DNA of 34,178 nt, taken from the NCBI GenBank assembly GCA_038236965.1, contig JBBRZF010000015.1:1-34178 (forward strand), in the 5' to 3' direction. This stretch comes from JBBRZF01 sp038236965 (lineage in GTDB: Bacteria > Acidobacteriota > Terriglobia > Terriglobales > Acidobacteriaceae). Every line of letters begins with the position of its first letter. Position 1 is the first letter of the stretch. The position numbers were made by a program, and so were the translations under genes. The notes under the pieces are model-generated. The model was not told the origin of the DNA and did not search any database. It saw nothing but the letters and a program-made list of their open reading frames with translations. Below are positions 15,918 through 24,030 of this stretch, piece after piece.

Positions 15918-15949
15918 AAAAGGCCTTCCTCTCGGGGAAGGCCTTTTTT
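15918..15949 (+). terminator. Terminator of the sigma/anti-sigma/DUF3106 operon
   Basis: A stem of GGCCTTCC with GGAAGGCC, extended by A-T pairs to 12 bp, has a 6-base loop and ends in TTTTTT. It begins 18 bases after the stop at 15899. The A-run on its left side could also support termination in the opposite direction. The following stretch to 16135 holds nothing I can support. Confidence 0.85.
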
Positions 15950-16135
15950 ATTTTGAGCGGAAGGCGTAGTCGTAAGTGGCTTTGATTGAGAGACTTGCAA
16001 GTTGGATGGCGATAATGGAGTTGCGCAAATTGCAGTGAAGTTTGCTGCTGCGGGAGAGCGAAATTGATGTTAAGGGTGCAGATTTTAACGAAGAAAGCTG
16101 CAACGTGGGCCACCTGTGGGGTCGATTTGGTGGTG

Positions 16136-16161
16136 AAAGCCCCGCTCGATGGCGGGGCTTT
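16136..16161 (-). terminator. Terminator of the proline dehydrogenase gene
   Basis: A perfect 10-bp stem, AAAGCCCCGC with GCGGGGCTTT, has a 6-base loop and lies 21 bases past the stop at 16183. The minus-strand T-run is short (TTT), so this could be a weak or bidirectional terminator. Confidence 0.65.
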
Positions 16162-16182
16162 TGTTCGTTTGAAAACTGAACG

Positions 16183-17103
16183 TCAGGCGCGGAGAAGATT
16201 CTTCGCGATGAAGATTGCGTTGGCGGGGCGCTCGGCCAGTCTGCGCATGAAGTAGGGATACCACTCGGAGCCGAAGGGGACGTAGACGCGCATTCCCCAA
16301 CCTTCCGCGGCTAGAGACTGTTGCAGGTCGCGACGGATTCCGTGGAGCATCTGGAATTCGAAGGCGGACTTTGCGATGCCTTCCGACTGCGCCCAGCGTT
16401 TGATTTCCGTGATGATGAGCTCGTCGTGGGTGGCGATGCCGTGGAAGACTCCGCTGCGGATGATCTGCTTGGCGACGCTGATGTAATTCTCGTCAACCTT
16501 CGACTTTTCCTGAATGGCGACCTCGGGTGGCTCGCGATACGCGCCCTTGCAAAGACGTATGCGAATGCCTTCCGAGCAGAGCAGCTTGGCGTCGGCTTCG
16601 GTGCGCTTCATGTAGGCCTGGAGGACGGTGCCGACCCTGCCGTGGTATCCGGGACGATTGTGAAGTTCGCGCGTGAAGTCGATAGTCTTCTGCGTGTAGG
16701 AGGAATCTTCCATGTCGATGCGGATGAAGCTATCGATGGAAACGGCGTGGTCGAGAAGTTCGCGGACGATTCCCGTGGCGAGGTCTTCGCTGACGTCGAG
16801 TCCCATGTGGGTGAGCTTGAGGCTGACGTTGGCGTTGAGCTTGCGGGTCTGTATCTCGTCGAGAAGCTGGTGATAAAGCTTGCAGCTATGCAGCGCTTCT
16901 TCTTTGTTGGTGACGTTTTCGCCGAGGTTATCGACGGTGACGCGGATTCCCTGTTTGTTGACGGCTTCGGTGGCGGCGATGAGGTCTTCAACGGTTTCGC
17001 CGGCGACGAAGCGATGCGACATACGTTTGCCGTATTTGTTGCTTTCGGCAAAAGAACGCATGGATTTATTGCGGGATAAGGCGATGAACAGAGCTCTCAG
17101 CAT
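16183..17103 (-). CDS. Proline dehydrogenase, monofunctional
   Basis: 306 residues, the size of stand-alone bacterial proline dehydrogenases. It forms a (beta/alpha)8 FAD barrel. Recognisable segments are NVSLKLTHMGLDVS, FIRIDMEDSSYT, VLQAYMKRTEAD, IRLCKGAYREPPEVA, FHGIATHDELI, FEFQMLHGIRRDLQ and the substrate-site signature RVYVPFGSEWYPYFMRRLAERPAN. The enzyme oxidises proline to pyrroline-5-carboxylate, passing electrons to the membrane quinone pool. It lacks the DNA-binding and aldehyde dehydrogenase domains of PutA, so the second step must be encoded elsewhere; no P5C dehydrogenase is in the window. The start is ATG 17103. The next gene upstream on the strand, trxB, is separated by repeats and a terminator, so it is not an operon partner. 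Confidence 0.93.
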   Translation of the reverse strand: MLRALFIALSRNKSMRSFAESNKYGKRMSHRFVAGETVEDLIAATEAVNKQGIRVTVDNLGENVTNKEEALHSCKLYHQLLDEIQTRKLNANVSLKLTHMGLDVSEDLATGIVRELLDHAVSIDSFIRIDMEDSSYTQKTIDFTRELHNRPGYHGRVGTVLQAYMKRTEADAKLLCSEGIRIRLCKGAYREPPEVAIQEKSKVDENYISVAKQIIRSGVFHGIATHDELIITEIKRWAQSEGIAKSAFEFQMLHGIRRDLQQSLAAEGWGMRVYVPFGSEWYPYFMRRLAERPANAIFIAKNLLRA

Positions 17104-17242
17104 ACTGCTCCATAGGCGCAGCTTCAGCGCCAGGATATGAATTCAAATAAAGATGTCGCGGGTACGACACTTGTTTTTATCACAGTGGAAGAGGGGAACA
17201 AAGGCGATTTCGAATTGCGAAGTTCGAAATGCGAATCGGAGA

Positions 17243-17354
17243 GGCGGGAATTGCAGATTGAAGATTGAAACATTGCAGATTGAAAAGCAAACCCGCTTGG
17301 CGGGAATTGCAGATTGAAGATTGAAACATTGCAGATTGAAAAGCAAACCCGCTT
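17243..17354. repeat. Two perfect tandem copies of a 56-bp unit
   Basis: Copies at 17243-17298 and 17299-17354 are identical by eye. Each unit starts GGCGGGAATTGCAG, contains two ATTGCAGATTGAA motifs in its middle, and ends AAACCCGCTT. The join between copies forms a small hairpin, CCCGC-TTG-GCGGG. The end of the second copy supplies the left arm of the trxB terminator. The open frames that run through this stretch are products of the repeat, not genes. Confidence 0.95.
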
Positions 17355-17368
17355 TTGAGGGCGGGTTT
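17345..17368 (-). terminator. Terminator of trxB
   Basis: A perfect 8-bp stem, AAACCCGC with GCGGGTTT, has an 8-base loop and lies 19 bases past the trxB stop. On the minus strand it is followed by GCTTTTC. Its left arm belongs to the second 56-bp repeat copy. Confidence 0.7.
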
Positions 17369-17387
17369 CGTAAATCATCAATCGCTC

Positions 17388-18323
17388 TTACCGTCCTAGT
17401 TCTTCAAGATACTTTTCTACTTCGATGGCGGCCATGCAGCCGGTTCCGGCGGCGGAGATTGCCTGGCGATAGCGGCGGTCCTGGACGTCTCCGCAGGCGA
17501 AGATGCCTTTGACTCCGGTGAATACGTAGTCGCGGGTGCAAATGTAGCCATCGGGATCGAGGTCGAGTATGCCGGCGAACATGCGGGCGTTAGGCTCGTG
17601 TCCGATGCCGAGGAACATGGCGGAGGTGGGCAGTTCGAAACGCTCGTTGGTGAGGAGGTTGCGAAGCTTGAGTGCGGTGACTTCTTTTTTGGCGACGTCG
17701 TTCACCTCTTCGACGACGACGTGGGGCATGAATTCGATCTTGGGATGTGCGCGGGCGCGATCGTACATGATCTTGGAGGCGCGGAAATTGTTACTGCGAT
17801 GGAGGACGGTGACCTTGGAGGCGAAGCGCGTGAGGAAGAGCGCTTCTTCCATGGCGGAGTCGCCGCCACCGATGACGGTGATGGGCTTGCCGCTGAAGAA
17901 GAATCCGTCGCAGGTTGCGCAGGAAGAAACGCCGTGCCCGATGAGCGCCTGTTCGCTGGGGAGTCCGAGCCAACGCGCGCTGGCGCCAGAGGCGATGATG
18001 AGCGAGCGCGTCTTGATGTGCTGGTTCTGGCCGAGCGTGAGCGTGAAGGGATGAGTGGGATCGACGGACTGAACGTGTCCGGTGATGAACTCGGCGCCGA
18101 AACGCATCGCCTGCCGGCGCATGTTGTCGATAAGTTCGGGGCCCTGTATGCCCTCGGGGAATCCGGGAAAGTTCTCGACCAGGGTGGTGAGCGAGAGCTG
18201 TCCGCCGGGCTCATGTCCTTCGAGGACGAGCGGTTTAAGGTTGGCGCGTGCAGCGTAGATGGCCGCAGTGAGTCCGGCACAACCGGAACCCATGATGACG
18301 GTATTGCGGATTTCGTTATTCAT
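17388..18323 (-). CDS. trxB: Thioredoxin reductase
   Basis: 311 residues, a normal low-molecular-weight thioredoxin reductase. The FAD motif is GSGCAGLTAAIYAARA (12-27), with Cys where most relatives have Pro. The redox-active CATC is at C135 and C138. The NADPH domain has GGGDSAMEEA (152-161) and HRSNNFRA (175-182), close to the HRRxxFRA that selects NADPH. The FAD-binding close is FACGDVQDRRYRQAISAAGTG. The enzyme transfers electrons from NADPH to thioredoxin for cytoplasmic disulfide reduction. No thioredoxin gene is adjacent. The start is ATG 18323. The gene is isolated, with repeats on both sides. Family and activity are well supported. Confidence 0.95.
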   Translation of the reverse strand: MNNEIRNTVIMGSGCAGLTAAIYAARANLKPLVLEGHEPGGQLSLTTLVENFPGFPEGIQGPELIDNMRRQAMRFGAEFITGHVQSVDPTHPFTLTLGQNQHIKTRSLIIASGASARWLGLPSEQALIGHGVSSCATCDGFFFSGKPITVIGGGDSAMEEALFLTRFASKVTVLHRSNNFRASKIMYDRARAHPKIEFMPHVVVEEVNDVAKKEVTALKLRNLLTNERFELPTSAMFLGIGHEPNARMFAGILDLDPDGYICTRDYVFTGVKGIFACGDVQDRRYRQAISAAGTGCMAAIEVEKYLEELGR

Positions 18324-18370
18324 ACGTGTCGATACTTAGATTAACAGGTCGGGAAAGGGATTCGGGGAGA

Positions 18371-18474
18371 AGAGCAGTTGCGGGGTGAAGAGCAGTTGCC
18401 AGTTGCCGGTTGTCAGTTGCCAGTTGCCAGTTGCCAGTTGAAGAGCAGTTGCCGGTTGCCAGTTTGCCAGTTGA
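18371..18474. repeat. Array of CAGTTGC heptamers
   Basis: About a dozen exact or near copies of CAGTTGC occur here, some directly abutting (18414-18440 holds four in a row, the last lacking its final C). They are interrupted by three copies of GAAGAGCAGTTG. The array lies in the 163-base gap between the start of trxB and the stop of the next minus-strand gene. No open frame uses it. Confidence 0.9.
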
Positions 18475-18487
18475 AAAACATCCATCT

Positions 18488-19189
18488 TCATTTTGTGGGG
18501 ATTTTGGCCAGATCGGTGACTACGATGGTGCGCACGTTAAGCGCCTTGCGGTAAGTCGTTAACAACGAGGAAGCCGTTTGGAATAGCGACTCGTACTTGG
18601 TTTGATCTCCGCTAGGACAGCGGGCGAGGACTAGAGAACTTTTGCCGAAGCGCTCGATTCGTATGCGGTCGGCGGCGGTGTTGGATTTGGCGATGGTGTT
18701 GGGGTCGGCAGAGATGGCGGAGTCAGAGAGCGAGACCTGCATGAGTTCACGGGCGTCGCGGGCGCGGAAGACTAGAGTTTCCGAGACCTGGTCGTTGGTG
18801 ACGCTGAAAGAATATTGCGCGTTGAGGAAGGGTGCCTGGTCGGGAAACTCCTTGCGCACGCGAACCCAGCGGGCAGTCGGGGGAGCGTAGGTGGACTTCA
18901 TCTGAGCGCCTGCTCCGGCGGCGAGGAGATCATCGCTCATGCGGGAGAGTCCGCGAGAGACTTCGAAGTCGGGCGCGAAATGCGGGTGTGCGGGGATGCG
19001 CGCGAGTGCCGAGGCTATCTCCTTGGTCTCCGCGTCCGAGGGAGTGCAGACGTTGAGGTAGTTCACCTTGACCTGGGGAGGCGTCGATTTCGCGGTCGGG
19101 GCCGGTTGTTGCCCAGCAGCGGCAGGCGTTTGTTGCGCGAGCGCGAAGGACGCAGAGAGAAGCAGCAGGGCTAAGGCAGAGTTTCGCAC
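18488..19189 (-). CDS. Secreted protein of unknown function
   Basis: 233 residues from GTG 19189. The frame extends upstream to 19414, but that would overlap the plus-strand gene at 19342, whereas GTG 19189 opens directly on a signal peptide (RNSALALLLLSASFALA, cut before QQ). A Pro/Ala/Gln-rich segment (about 18-40) precedes a compact domain of about 190 residues: VNYLNVCTPSDAETKEIASAL, RGLSRMSDDLLAAGA, WVRVRKEFPDQAPFLNAQYSFSV, then RARDARELMQVSLSD and a C-terminal strand RTIVVTDLAKIP. It has two Cys, which might form a disulfide. I recognise no family. No ribosome site is obvious before the GTG. Export is likely; the role is unknown. Confidence 0.75.
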   Translation of the reverse strand: MRNSALALLLLSASFALAQQTPAAAGQQPAPTAKSTPPQVKVNYLNVCTPSDAETKEIASALARIPAHPHFAPDFEVSRGLSRMSDDLLAAGAGAQMKSTYAPPTARWVRVRKEFPDQAPFLNAQYSFSVTNDQVSETLVFRARDARELMQVSLSDSAISADPNTIAKSNTAADRIRIERFGKSSLVLARCPSGDQTKYESLFQTASSLLTTYRKALNVRTIVVTDLAKIPTK

Positions 19190-19341
19190 GTTGGGGATTT
19201 TACAACGCGCAGGGCGCGAAGGCCTTGCTGATTCGGCAGGGCCACGGGCAAAGGTCGTTAGACGTTTGGTTGGCTGAGGCCGCCCCTTTGCTTTCTCTTC
19301 GCTGTGCTCGCCCGAGTCGACCGAGGCGGTAGAATCTTGGG

Positions 19342-19542
19342 ATGGCAAATTTGACCTTAGTTTATGGACTTCGTCTGCTGCCCTCAGAAGAGTTGGCGGA
19401 AGTGAGTGACGCAACCTTGAAGTTGAAGAATGGCCACGAAGCGCGCGTGACGATGCACCTAATGGAAGGCAGTAAAGAAGACATCGAGAAGCAGTTGCGG
19501 CAAAGTATCGAGGCCTTCTTCGATATCTACCCGGAGATTTAG
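19342..19542 (+). CDS. Small acidic protein of unknown function
   Basis: 66 residues from ATG 19342. The composition and pattern look genuinely coding: an N-terminal beta-like stretch (LTLVYGLRLLP), then HEARVTMHLMEGS and a helix EDIEKQLRQSIEAFFDIYPEI. There is no signal peptide or Cys. There is no strong ribosome site; GGG lies directly before the ATG. It sits alone between divergent gene 18488-19189 and the phosphatase gene. The gap after it (19543-19718) contains two GGGTAATTT repeats near 19556 and 19574. I recognise no family, and confidence rests on coding character and spacing. Confidence 0.6.
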   Translation: MANLTLVYGLRLLPSEELAEVSDATLKLKNGHEARVTMHLMEGSKEDIEKQLRQSIEAFFDIYPEI

Positions 19543-19718
19543 AGCAATTGCAATTGGGTAATTTGTAATCGGGTAATTTTGGAACCTAACCAAAGGGCGG
19601 TTCGTACTGTCTATGAAGTAGCAGGAGTCCGCTTGCAGGCAGATATAATCAGCATACGTTTTTGTTCTGCTCCTGGGCTGCGCTCAAGGCAGGCACCGGG
19701 GACGAAATCCGCAAAAGC

Positions 19719-21857
19719 ATGAACACAGATATCACCAGAGTGATGCGTGAAAAGGCTGGACTCGCCGCCCTATGGCCGAAGGCTGTGCTGGGCAGGCTGG
19801 CCATCCTGCTGGCGGTCTTGCTTGCCGTGCTCACCCTGGTGCGGCGGATCGCAACGACGGGGCCCGCAGGAGTTTCGCTGAACGTGGCTTCGACGTTCGT
19901 CAGCATTGTGCTGACGATCGTGGTGGCCATGCTGCTTTTGCGCTGGGTGCGCCAGAAGCTGATGTGGCGTCTGCGAAACCGTCTGATCATTACTTATGTT
20001 TTCATCGGAGTGATCCCGATCTTGCTGCTGCTGGCGATGAGCGCGATCGCGGGCTATTTGTTTGCGGGACAGTTCTCAACCTTTGTAGTGACGTCCGACC
20101 TGAGTTCCGAGTTGAGGCGCATAGAGGCCGCAAACTCGACGATCGCAACCGAGATCGCACAACATATCGCCACGGCGCCGGGTAAAACACCCTCTATCAA
20201 GTTTTTGGATGAGCCGATGCAGCGGGAGTTTCCGGAACGCTCGGTGACAGTCCTCGTGGGAAACGAACCGGCGCTGCTGGAAAAGACGGGCGACGCGAAA
20301 GAGACGGAGCCGCTCGCAGCCCCGGATTACACGACGGAAAAAGCGAACTTTGGATCGCTGGTTCTGGATACGAAGAACCAGATGTATCTGCGGGCTGTGG
20401 CTACGCGGCAGACGGCGCGCGGACGGGTGTCCGTGATATCGAGCGTGCCGGTTACGCCCACGCTGCTGAGCAAAATGGTGCAGGGTCTGGGCGTGGTGAC
20501 CTTGCAGCGTCCCGGTCGCGATAACAACAGAGACAAGTCGGGCGTGCAGGTGAACTTTGACTCCAGCGGTTCCATCGTCTCCTTCAAAAACAGTCCGGAC
20601 TCGAGCGTCTCGGCCGGAGAGCTGAGAGCGAAGCAGGGCCGCATGGATGTGGAGTTGAATTTCGGCACTGTGCTTGCTATCCGCGAGTGGGACACGGGCA
20701 AAGCGCGCACGGGGTTGCTGGTGGTGCAGACGCGTCCGTCGCTGCTGTACGAGCGGCTGTTCAGGACGCTGGGCGAATTCGCGAACATGGTTTTTTCGGC
20801 GCTGGTTGCTGTCGCGATCTTCTTTGCGCTGATCGAATTGCTGGCTCTGATCGTTGGCATCAGGCTGACGCGCACGATGACGCAGAGCGTGGCCTCGCTC
20901 TACGAGGCGACGCAGCATGTGAATGCGGGAAACCTTTCGCACAGGATCGAAGTCACTTCGAAAGACCAGTTGGCGGCGCTGGAAATGTCGTTCAACTCGA
21001 TGACCGGATCGTTGCAGGAACTGATTGCCGAGCAAAAGGAAAAGCAACGCATCGAGAGCGAGTTGATGATCGCGCAGGAAGTGCAGGCACTTCTCTTCCC
21101 CAGGGACATCACGGAAGTTGATACGCTGGAGGTGCATGGCATCTGCCGTCCGGCGCGCACGGTGAGCGGCGATTATTACGACTTCCTTCCGGTGGGGCCA
21201 AACCGGCTTGGGCTGGCGGTGGGAGATATTTCCGGCAAAGGAATCTCGGCGGCCCTGCTGATGGCGACCGTTCATGCGTTTGTGCGGGCGTACACGCTGG
21301 TGGAAAAAGTCCCGATATTGACGGCTCCGGTCGTAGTTGGCGAGGGAAGAGGCGTGACCCATGAGCGCCGCAAATTGCGGGAGACGCTGGACCTGCCGCC
21401 GGGCGCGCTGATGGCGATGCTGAACCAGCAGCTCTATCAAAGCACTCCGACAGAAAAATACGCGACGATGTTCTTGGGTTTCTACGACGCGCGCACGCGC
21501 GAGTTGACCTACGCGAATGCCGGACACTTGCCGCCGATCCTCATCGGGCGCGACGGCAGTGTGCGTCCGCTGGAAACCGGCGGCCTTGTGGTGGGATTGT
21601 TCGGGGACGTGACGTATGAAGATGCGGCGATACAGATGGAGCCCGGCGATATATTCGTGGCCTATAGCGATGGCGTGACCGAGCCGGAAAACGAGTTTGG
21701 CGAATTCGGTGAAGAACGCTTGATTCAAATCGTAAAAGACAATCGGCATCTGCCGCTCTCGCGCATCAGCGACATCGTGATCACGTCGGTGATTGATTGG
21801 ATCGGCGCGGGAGAACAGCCGGACGATGTGACGCTGGTGCTGGCGAGATCGAGGTAG
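19719..21857 (+). CDS. Membrane PP2C-type (SpoIIE/RsbU-like) serine phosphatase with HAMP domain
   Basis: 712 residues from ATG 19719; an in-frame start at 19662 is possible. Three N-terminal hydrophobic helices (about 22-125) are followed by an extracytoplasmic part of about 230 residues. A further membrane helix (about 365-390, VFSALVAVAIFFALIELLALIVGI) leads straight into a HAMP domain (LTRTMTQSVASLYEATQHV, NAGNLSHRIEVTSKDQLAAL). The C-terminal PP2C domain has SGDYYDFLPVG, GDISGKGISAALLMA, YANAGHLPP, SDGVTEPENEFGEFGEERL and QPDDVTLVLA, with the metal-binding Asp residues intact. RsbU/SpoIIE phosphatases dephosphorylate anti-anti-sigma proteins in partner-switching control. No anti-sigma antagonist or switch kinase is in this window, so the target is unknown. 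A strong terminator follows at 21878. Confidence 0.9.
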   Translation: MNTDITRVMREKAGLAALWPKAVLGRLAILLAVLLAVLTLVRRIATTGPAGVSLNVASTFVSIVLTIVVAMLLLRWVRQKLMWRLRNRLIITYVFIGVIPILLLLAMSAIAGYLFAGQFSTFVVTSDLSSELRRIEAANSTIATEIAQHIATAPGKTPSIKFLDEPMQREFPERSVTVLVGNEPALLEKTGDAKETEPLAAPDYTTEKANFGSLVLDTKNQMYLRAVATRQTARGRVSVISSVPVTPTLLSKMVQGLGVVTLQRPGRDNNRDKSGVQVNFDSSGSIVSFKNSPDSSVSAGELRAKQGRMDVELNFGTVLAIREWDTGKARTGLLVVQTRPSLLYERLFRTLGEFANMVFSALVAVAIFFALIELLALIVGIRLTRTMTQSVASLYEATQHVNAGNLSHRIEVTSKDQLAALEMSFNSMTGSLQELIAEQKEKQRIESELMIAQEVQALLFPRDITEVDTLEVHGICRPARTVSGDYYDFLPVGPNRLGLAVGDISGKGISAALLMATVHAFVRAYTLVEKVPILTAPVVVGEGRGVTHERRKLRETLDLPPGALMAMLNQQLYQSTPTEKYATMFLGFYDARTRELTYANAGHLPPILIGRDGSVRPLETGGLVVGLFGDVTYEDAAIQMEPGDIFVAYSDGVTEPENEFGEFGEERLIQIVKDNRHLPLSRISDIVITSVIDWIGAGEQPDDVTLVLARSR

Positions 21858-21877
21858 GGCAGGGTGATAGGCAGGGC

Positions 21878-21909
21878 AGCCACTCGGGAGCGAGTGGCTA
21901 TTGTTTTTT
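21878..21909 (+). terminator. Terminator of the PP2C phosphatase gene
   Basis: A perfect 9-bp stem, AGCCACTCG with CGAGTGGCT, around GGAG is followed by ATTGTTTTTT. It begins 20 bases after the stop codon. Confidence 0.85.
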
Positions 21910-21964
21910 GGAGGGCGTTCGCGCGGAGGAGATGCAAGAGAGCAAGGTCAAAAGCAGAAACCAA

Positions 21965-22009
21965 GGCGAGCTGCGCTCGCCGCCACGGACGAGGCGTCCG
22001 GGCCCACGC
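21965..22009. repeat. REP-like double palindrome, copy 1
   Basis: Two perfect palindromes lie close together: GGCGAGC-TGC-GCTCGCC (21965-21981) and CGGACG-AGG-CGTCCG (21986-22000), followed by GGCCCACGC. The same order recurs at 23905-23950. Short GGCAAA/GGCAAG repeats follow to about 22055. It lies between the phosphatase terminator and the helicase gene. Confidence 0.8.
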
Positions 22010-22086
22010 GGGCAAAGGCAGGTGCAAAGGCTAGGGCAAGGGCAAAAGCGGAGGGCGGGGGCAAATCACGGCTATACTAAATAGAT

Positions 22087-23709
22087 ATGCCGTTTCCTGA
22101 ACTACATCCTGCTTTGATGCGCGCGCTTGAGTCGCGCAATTACACTGAACCTACCCCCGTGCAAACAGCCGTTCTACGTGAAGAGGCGGCGGACCGCGAT
22201 CTGCTGGTTTCCGCGCAGACGGGTTCGGGCAAGACCGCCGCCTACGGACTTACGTTGGGCGAAATGCTGCTGGGCGAAGAAGAACGATTTCCGTCGGTGC
22301 AGCAGCCGCTGGCACTGATCGTGGCACCTACGCGTGAGTTGGCGCTGCAGGTTCAACGCGAACTGGCGTGGATATTGGGAGTGGCCGGGGCGCGCGTGAT
22401 CAGTTGCGTGGGCGGCATGGACATTCGTCGCGAACAACGCGCGTTGTCTGCCGGGGCACACATTGTTGTGGGCACGCCGGGACGTCTGGCTGACCATCTG
22501 GACCAAAGACATTTGAACCTTGCGGGAGTGCGCGCCGTGGTGCTGGATGAGGCCGATGAGATGCTCGACCTCGGCTTCCGCGACGAACTGGAATTGCTGC
22601 TGAGCGCGACTCCTACGGAGCGACGCACGATGCTGTTTTCCGCGACGCTGCCGAAGGCGATCTTGGGGATGGCGCGGAAGTATCAGCGGAATGCGCTGCG
22701 GCTGGCGCTCTCACCTGAGAATGAGCAGCACGGCGATATCGAATACAAGGCCTTCCCGATTCGTCCGCGCGACGGCGAACACGCGGTGGTCAATACGCTG
22801 CGATTTTTCGATGCGCGAGGCGCGCTGGTATTTTGTTCGACACGGGAAGCGGTGCGACATCTCCACGCAAATCTGCTGGAACGCGGATTCTCGGCGGTCG
22901 CGCTTTCCGGCGAATTGAAACAGCACGAGCGCACGACGGCCTTGCAGGCCTTGCGTGATGGACGCGCGCGCGTCTGCGTGGCAACCGATGTGGCCGCTCG
23001 CGGACTGGATATGCCCGACCTCGGACTGGTTATCCACGCCGACCTGCCGCAGAACAAAGAGATGATGTTGCACCGCAGCGGGCGCACGGGTCGCGCGGGA
23101 CGCAAAGGTTTGTCGGTGATAATCGTTCCGTCGCAGAGTCGCGGGACGGCGCAGCGGCTGTTCGAGTCGGCGAAGATAAAGGCCATCTGGTCGCCGGCAC
23201 CTTCGGCGGATTCGATCCGGGCGAAGGACGAAGAAAATCTGGTGCAGGAAATCGCCGCGATGACGGAGGCTTCCGCAGATGAAGATCTGGCAGCAGGACG
23301 CGTGCTACTAGGATTGCGCAGCGCGGAGGAGTTAGCCGCCGTGCTGGTGCGAATCCGCCGCGAAGCATTGCCTGCGCCGGAAGTGATCGAAGAACCGCCG
23401 CCATACAAAAAAGAAAATTTCCCGAAGAAGGCGGGCTCGTCGTGGGCTGCGGGCAAGCGGAAAACGTTTGGAGCAGGCGGACCGAAGAAAAGTTTCGGAG
23501 CGGGTGCAGGAAGCAGCAGCGGCAAGAAGCCTTATTCCAGCGCGGGCAAGAAGACTTTTGCTGACAAGAAGACTTTTGCCGGCAAGAAGAGTTTTGCAGG
23601 AGCGAAGACGGCGCCGCTAAGCGGCGAGGCGTTTGCCACGAAGCGTATCTGGGACAACCAAGGCAAGAAGCGGGACGACCGTCCGAGGCCGAACGGGAAG
23701 AAGCGGTAG
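22087..23709 (+). CDS. DEAD-box ATP-dependent RNA helicase
   Basis: 540 residues from ATG 22087. All core motifs are present: Q motif (F3 and EPTPVQ, 21-26), Walker A AQTGSGKT (43-50), PTRELA, GTPGRL, DEAD in VLDEADEMLDLGF, SATLP, and the second RecA domain with FCSTREAV, ATDVAARGLD and HRSGRTGRAGR. A further domain of about 80 residues resembles the DbpA/CsdA C-terminal region in position. The last 100 residues form a disordered, strongly basic tail of Lys/Gly/Phe repeats (KKTFADKKTFAGKKSFAG), typical of RNA-binding extensions. The likely role is RNA unwinding in ribosome assembly or mRNA turnover, by family. No cold-shock element is visible upstream. The gene is flanked by REP-like repeats and ends in the terminator at 23725. 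Confidence 0.94.
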   Translation: MPFPELHPALMRALESRNYTEPTPVQTAVLREEAADRDLLVSAQTGSGKTAAYGLTLGEMLLGEEERFPSVQQPLALIVAPTRELALQVQRELAWILGVAGARVISCVGGMDIRREQRALSAGAHIVVGTPGRLADHLDQRHLNLAGVRAVVLDEADEMLDLGFRDELELLLSATPTERRTMLFSATLPKAILGMARKYQRNALRLALSPENEQHGDIEYKAFPIRPRDGEHAVVNTLRFFDARGALVFCSTREAVRHLHANLLERGFSAVALSGELKQHERTTALQALRDGRARVCVATDVAARGLDMPDLGLVIHADLPQNKEMMLHRSGRTGRAGRKGLSVIIVPSQSRGTAQRLFESAKIKAIWSPAPSADSIRAKDEENLVQEIAAMTEASADEDLAAGRVLLGLRSAEELAAVLVRIRREALPAPEVIEEPPPYKKENFPKKAGSSWAAGKRKTFGAGGPKKSFGAGAGSSSGKKPYSSAGKKTFADKKTFAGKKSFAGAKTAPLSGEAFATKRIWDNQGKKRDDRPRPNGKKR

Positions 23710-23724
23710 GTTCCGGAGATTGTT

Positions 23725-23759
23725 AAGCCACTCGCGAAGGCGGGTGGCTTTTTTGTTTT
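23725..23759 (+). terminator. Terminator of the DEAD-box helicase gene
   Basis: An 11-bp stem (23725-23735 with 23740-23750, one G-T pair) has a GAAG loop and is followed by TTTTGTTTT. It lies 15 bases after the stop codon. Confidence 0.87.
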
Positions 23760-23904
23760 GGGGCTGTGAGCAGGGGCTAAAGCCCCATTCTCTTGGGCGC
23801 TGATTGGCACGACTGAAGTCGTGCCGTGAGACAGAGCTCGTTGGAGAAGAGTGGGGAGGATTCCGGGTAGGCGAAGAGCGAGGCAAGGGCAAGGTCAAGA
23901 ACGA

Positions 23905-24001
23905 GGCGAGCGTTGCTCGCCCGCCGCGGACGAGGGCGTCCGGGCCCACGCAAGGCAAGGGCAAGGTCAAAGACCGCGAGCGAGGGCGCTCGCGCCACAT
24001 T
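23905..24001. repeat. REP-like palindromes, copies 2 and 3
   Basis: GGCGAGC-GTT-GCTCGCC (23905-23921) and CGGACG-AGGG-CGTCCG (23927-23942) repeat the arrangement at 21965-22009 and are followed by the same GGCCCACGC. A third palindrome, GCGAGCG-AGGG-CGCTCGC (23976-23993), sits inside a 28-base segment (23974-24001) that is identical by eye to 33869-33896. Runs of GGCAAG/GGCAAA lie between and after them. The 321-base gap 23710-24030 holds these repeats, the helicase terminator and no gene. Confidence 0.85.
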
Positions 24002-24030
24002 AAGCAAAGGCAAGGGCAAAGGCCGCAATC

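Noticed and set aside
17243..17354. Possible CRISPR array
   Set aside because: The two units abut with no spacer between them, and no cas genes are present.
17124..17381. Open frames reading CNVSIFNLQF repeats
   Set aside because: They are created by the 56-bp tandem DNA repeat and overlap a terminator.
20076..21749. 557-codon open frame on the minus strand
   Set aside because: Antisense to the PP2C phosphatase; composition is Arg/His-rich and shadow-like.
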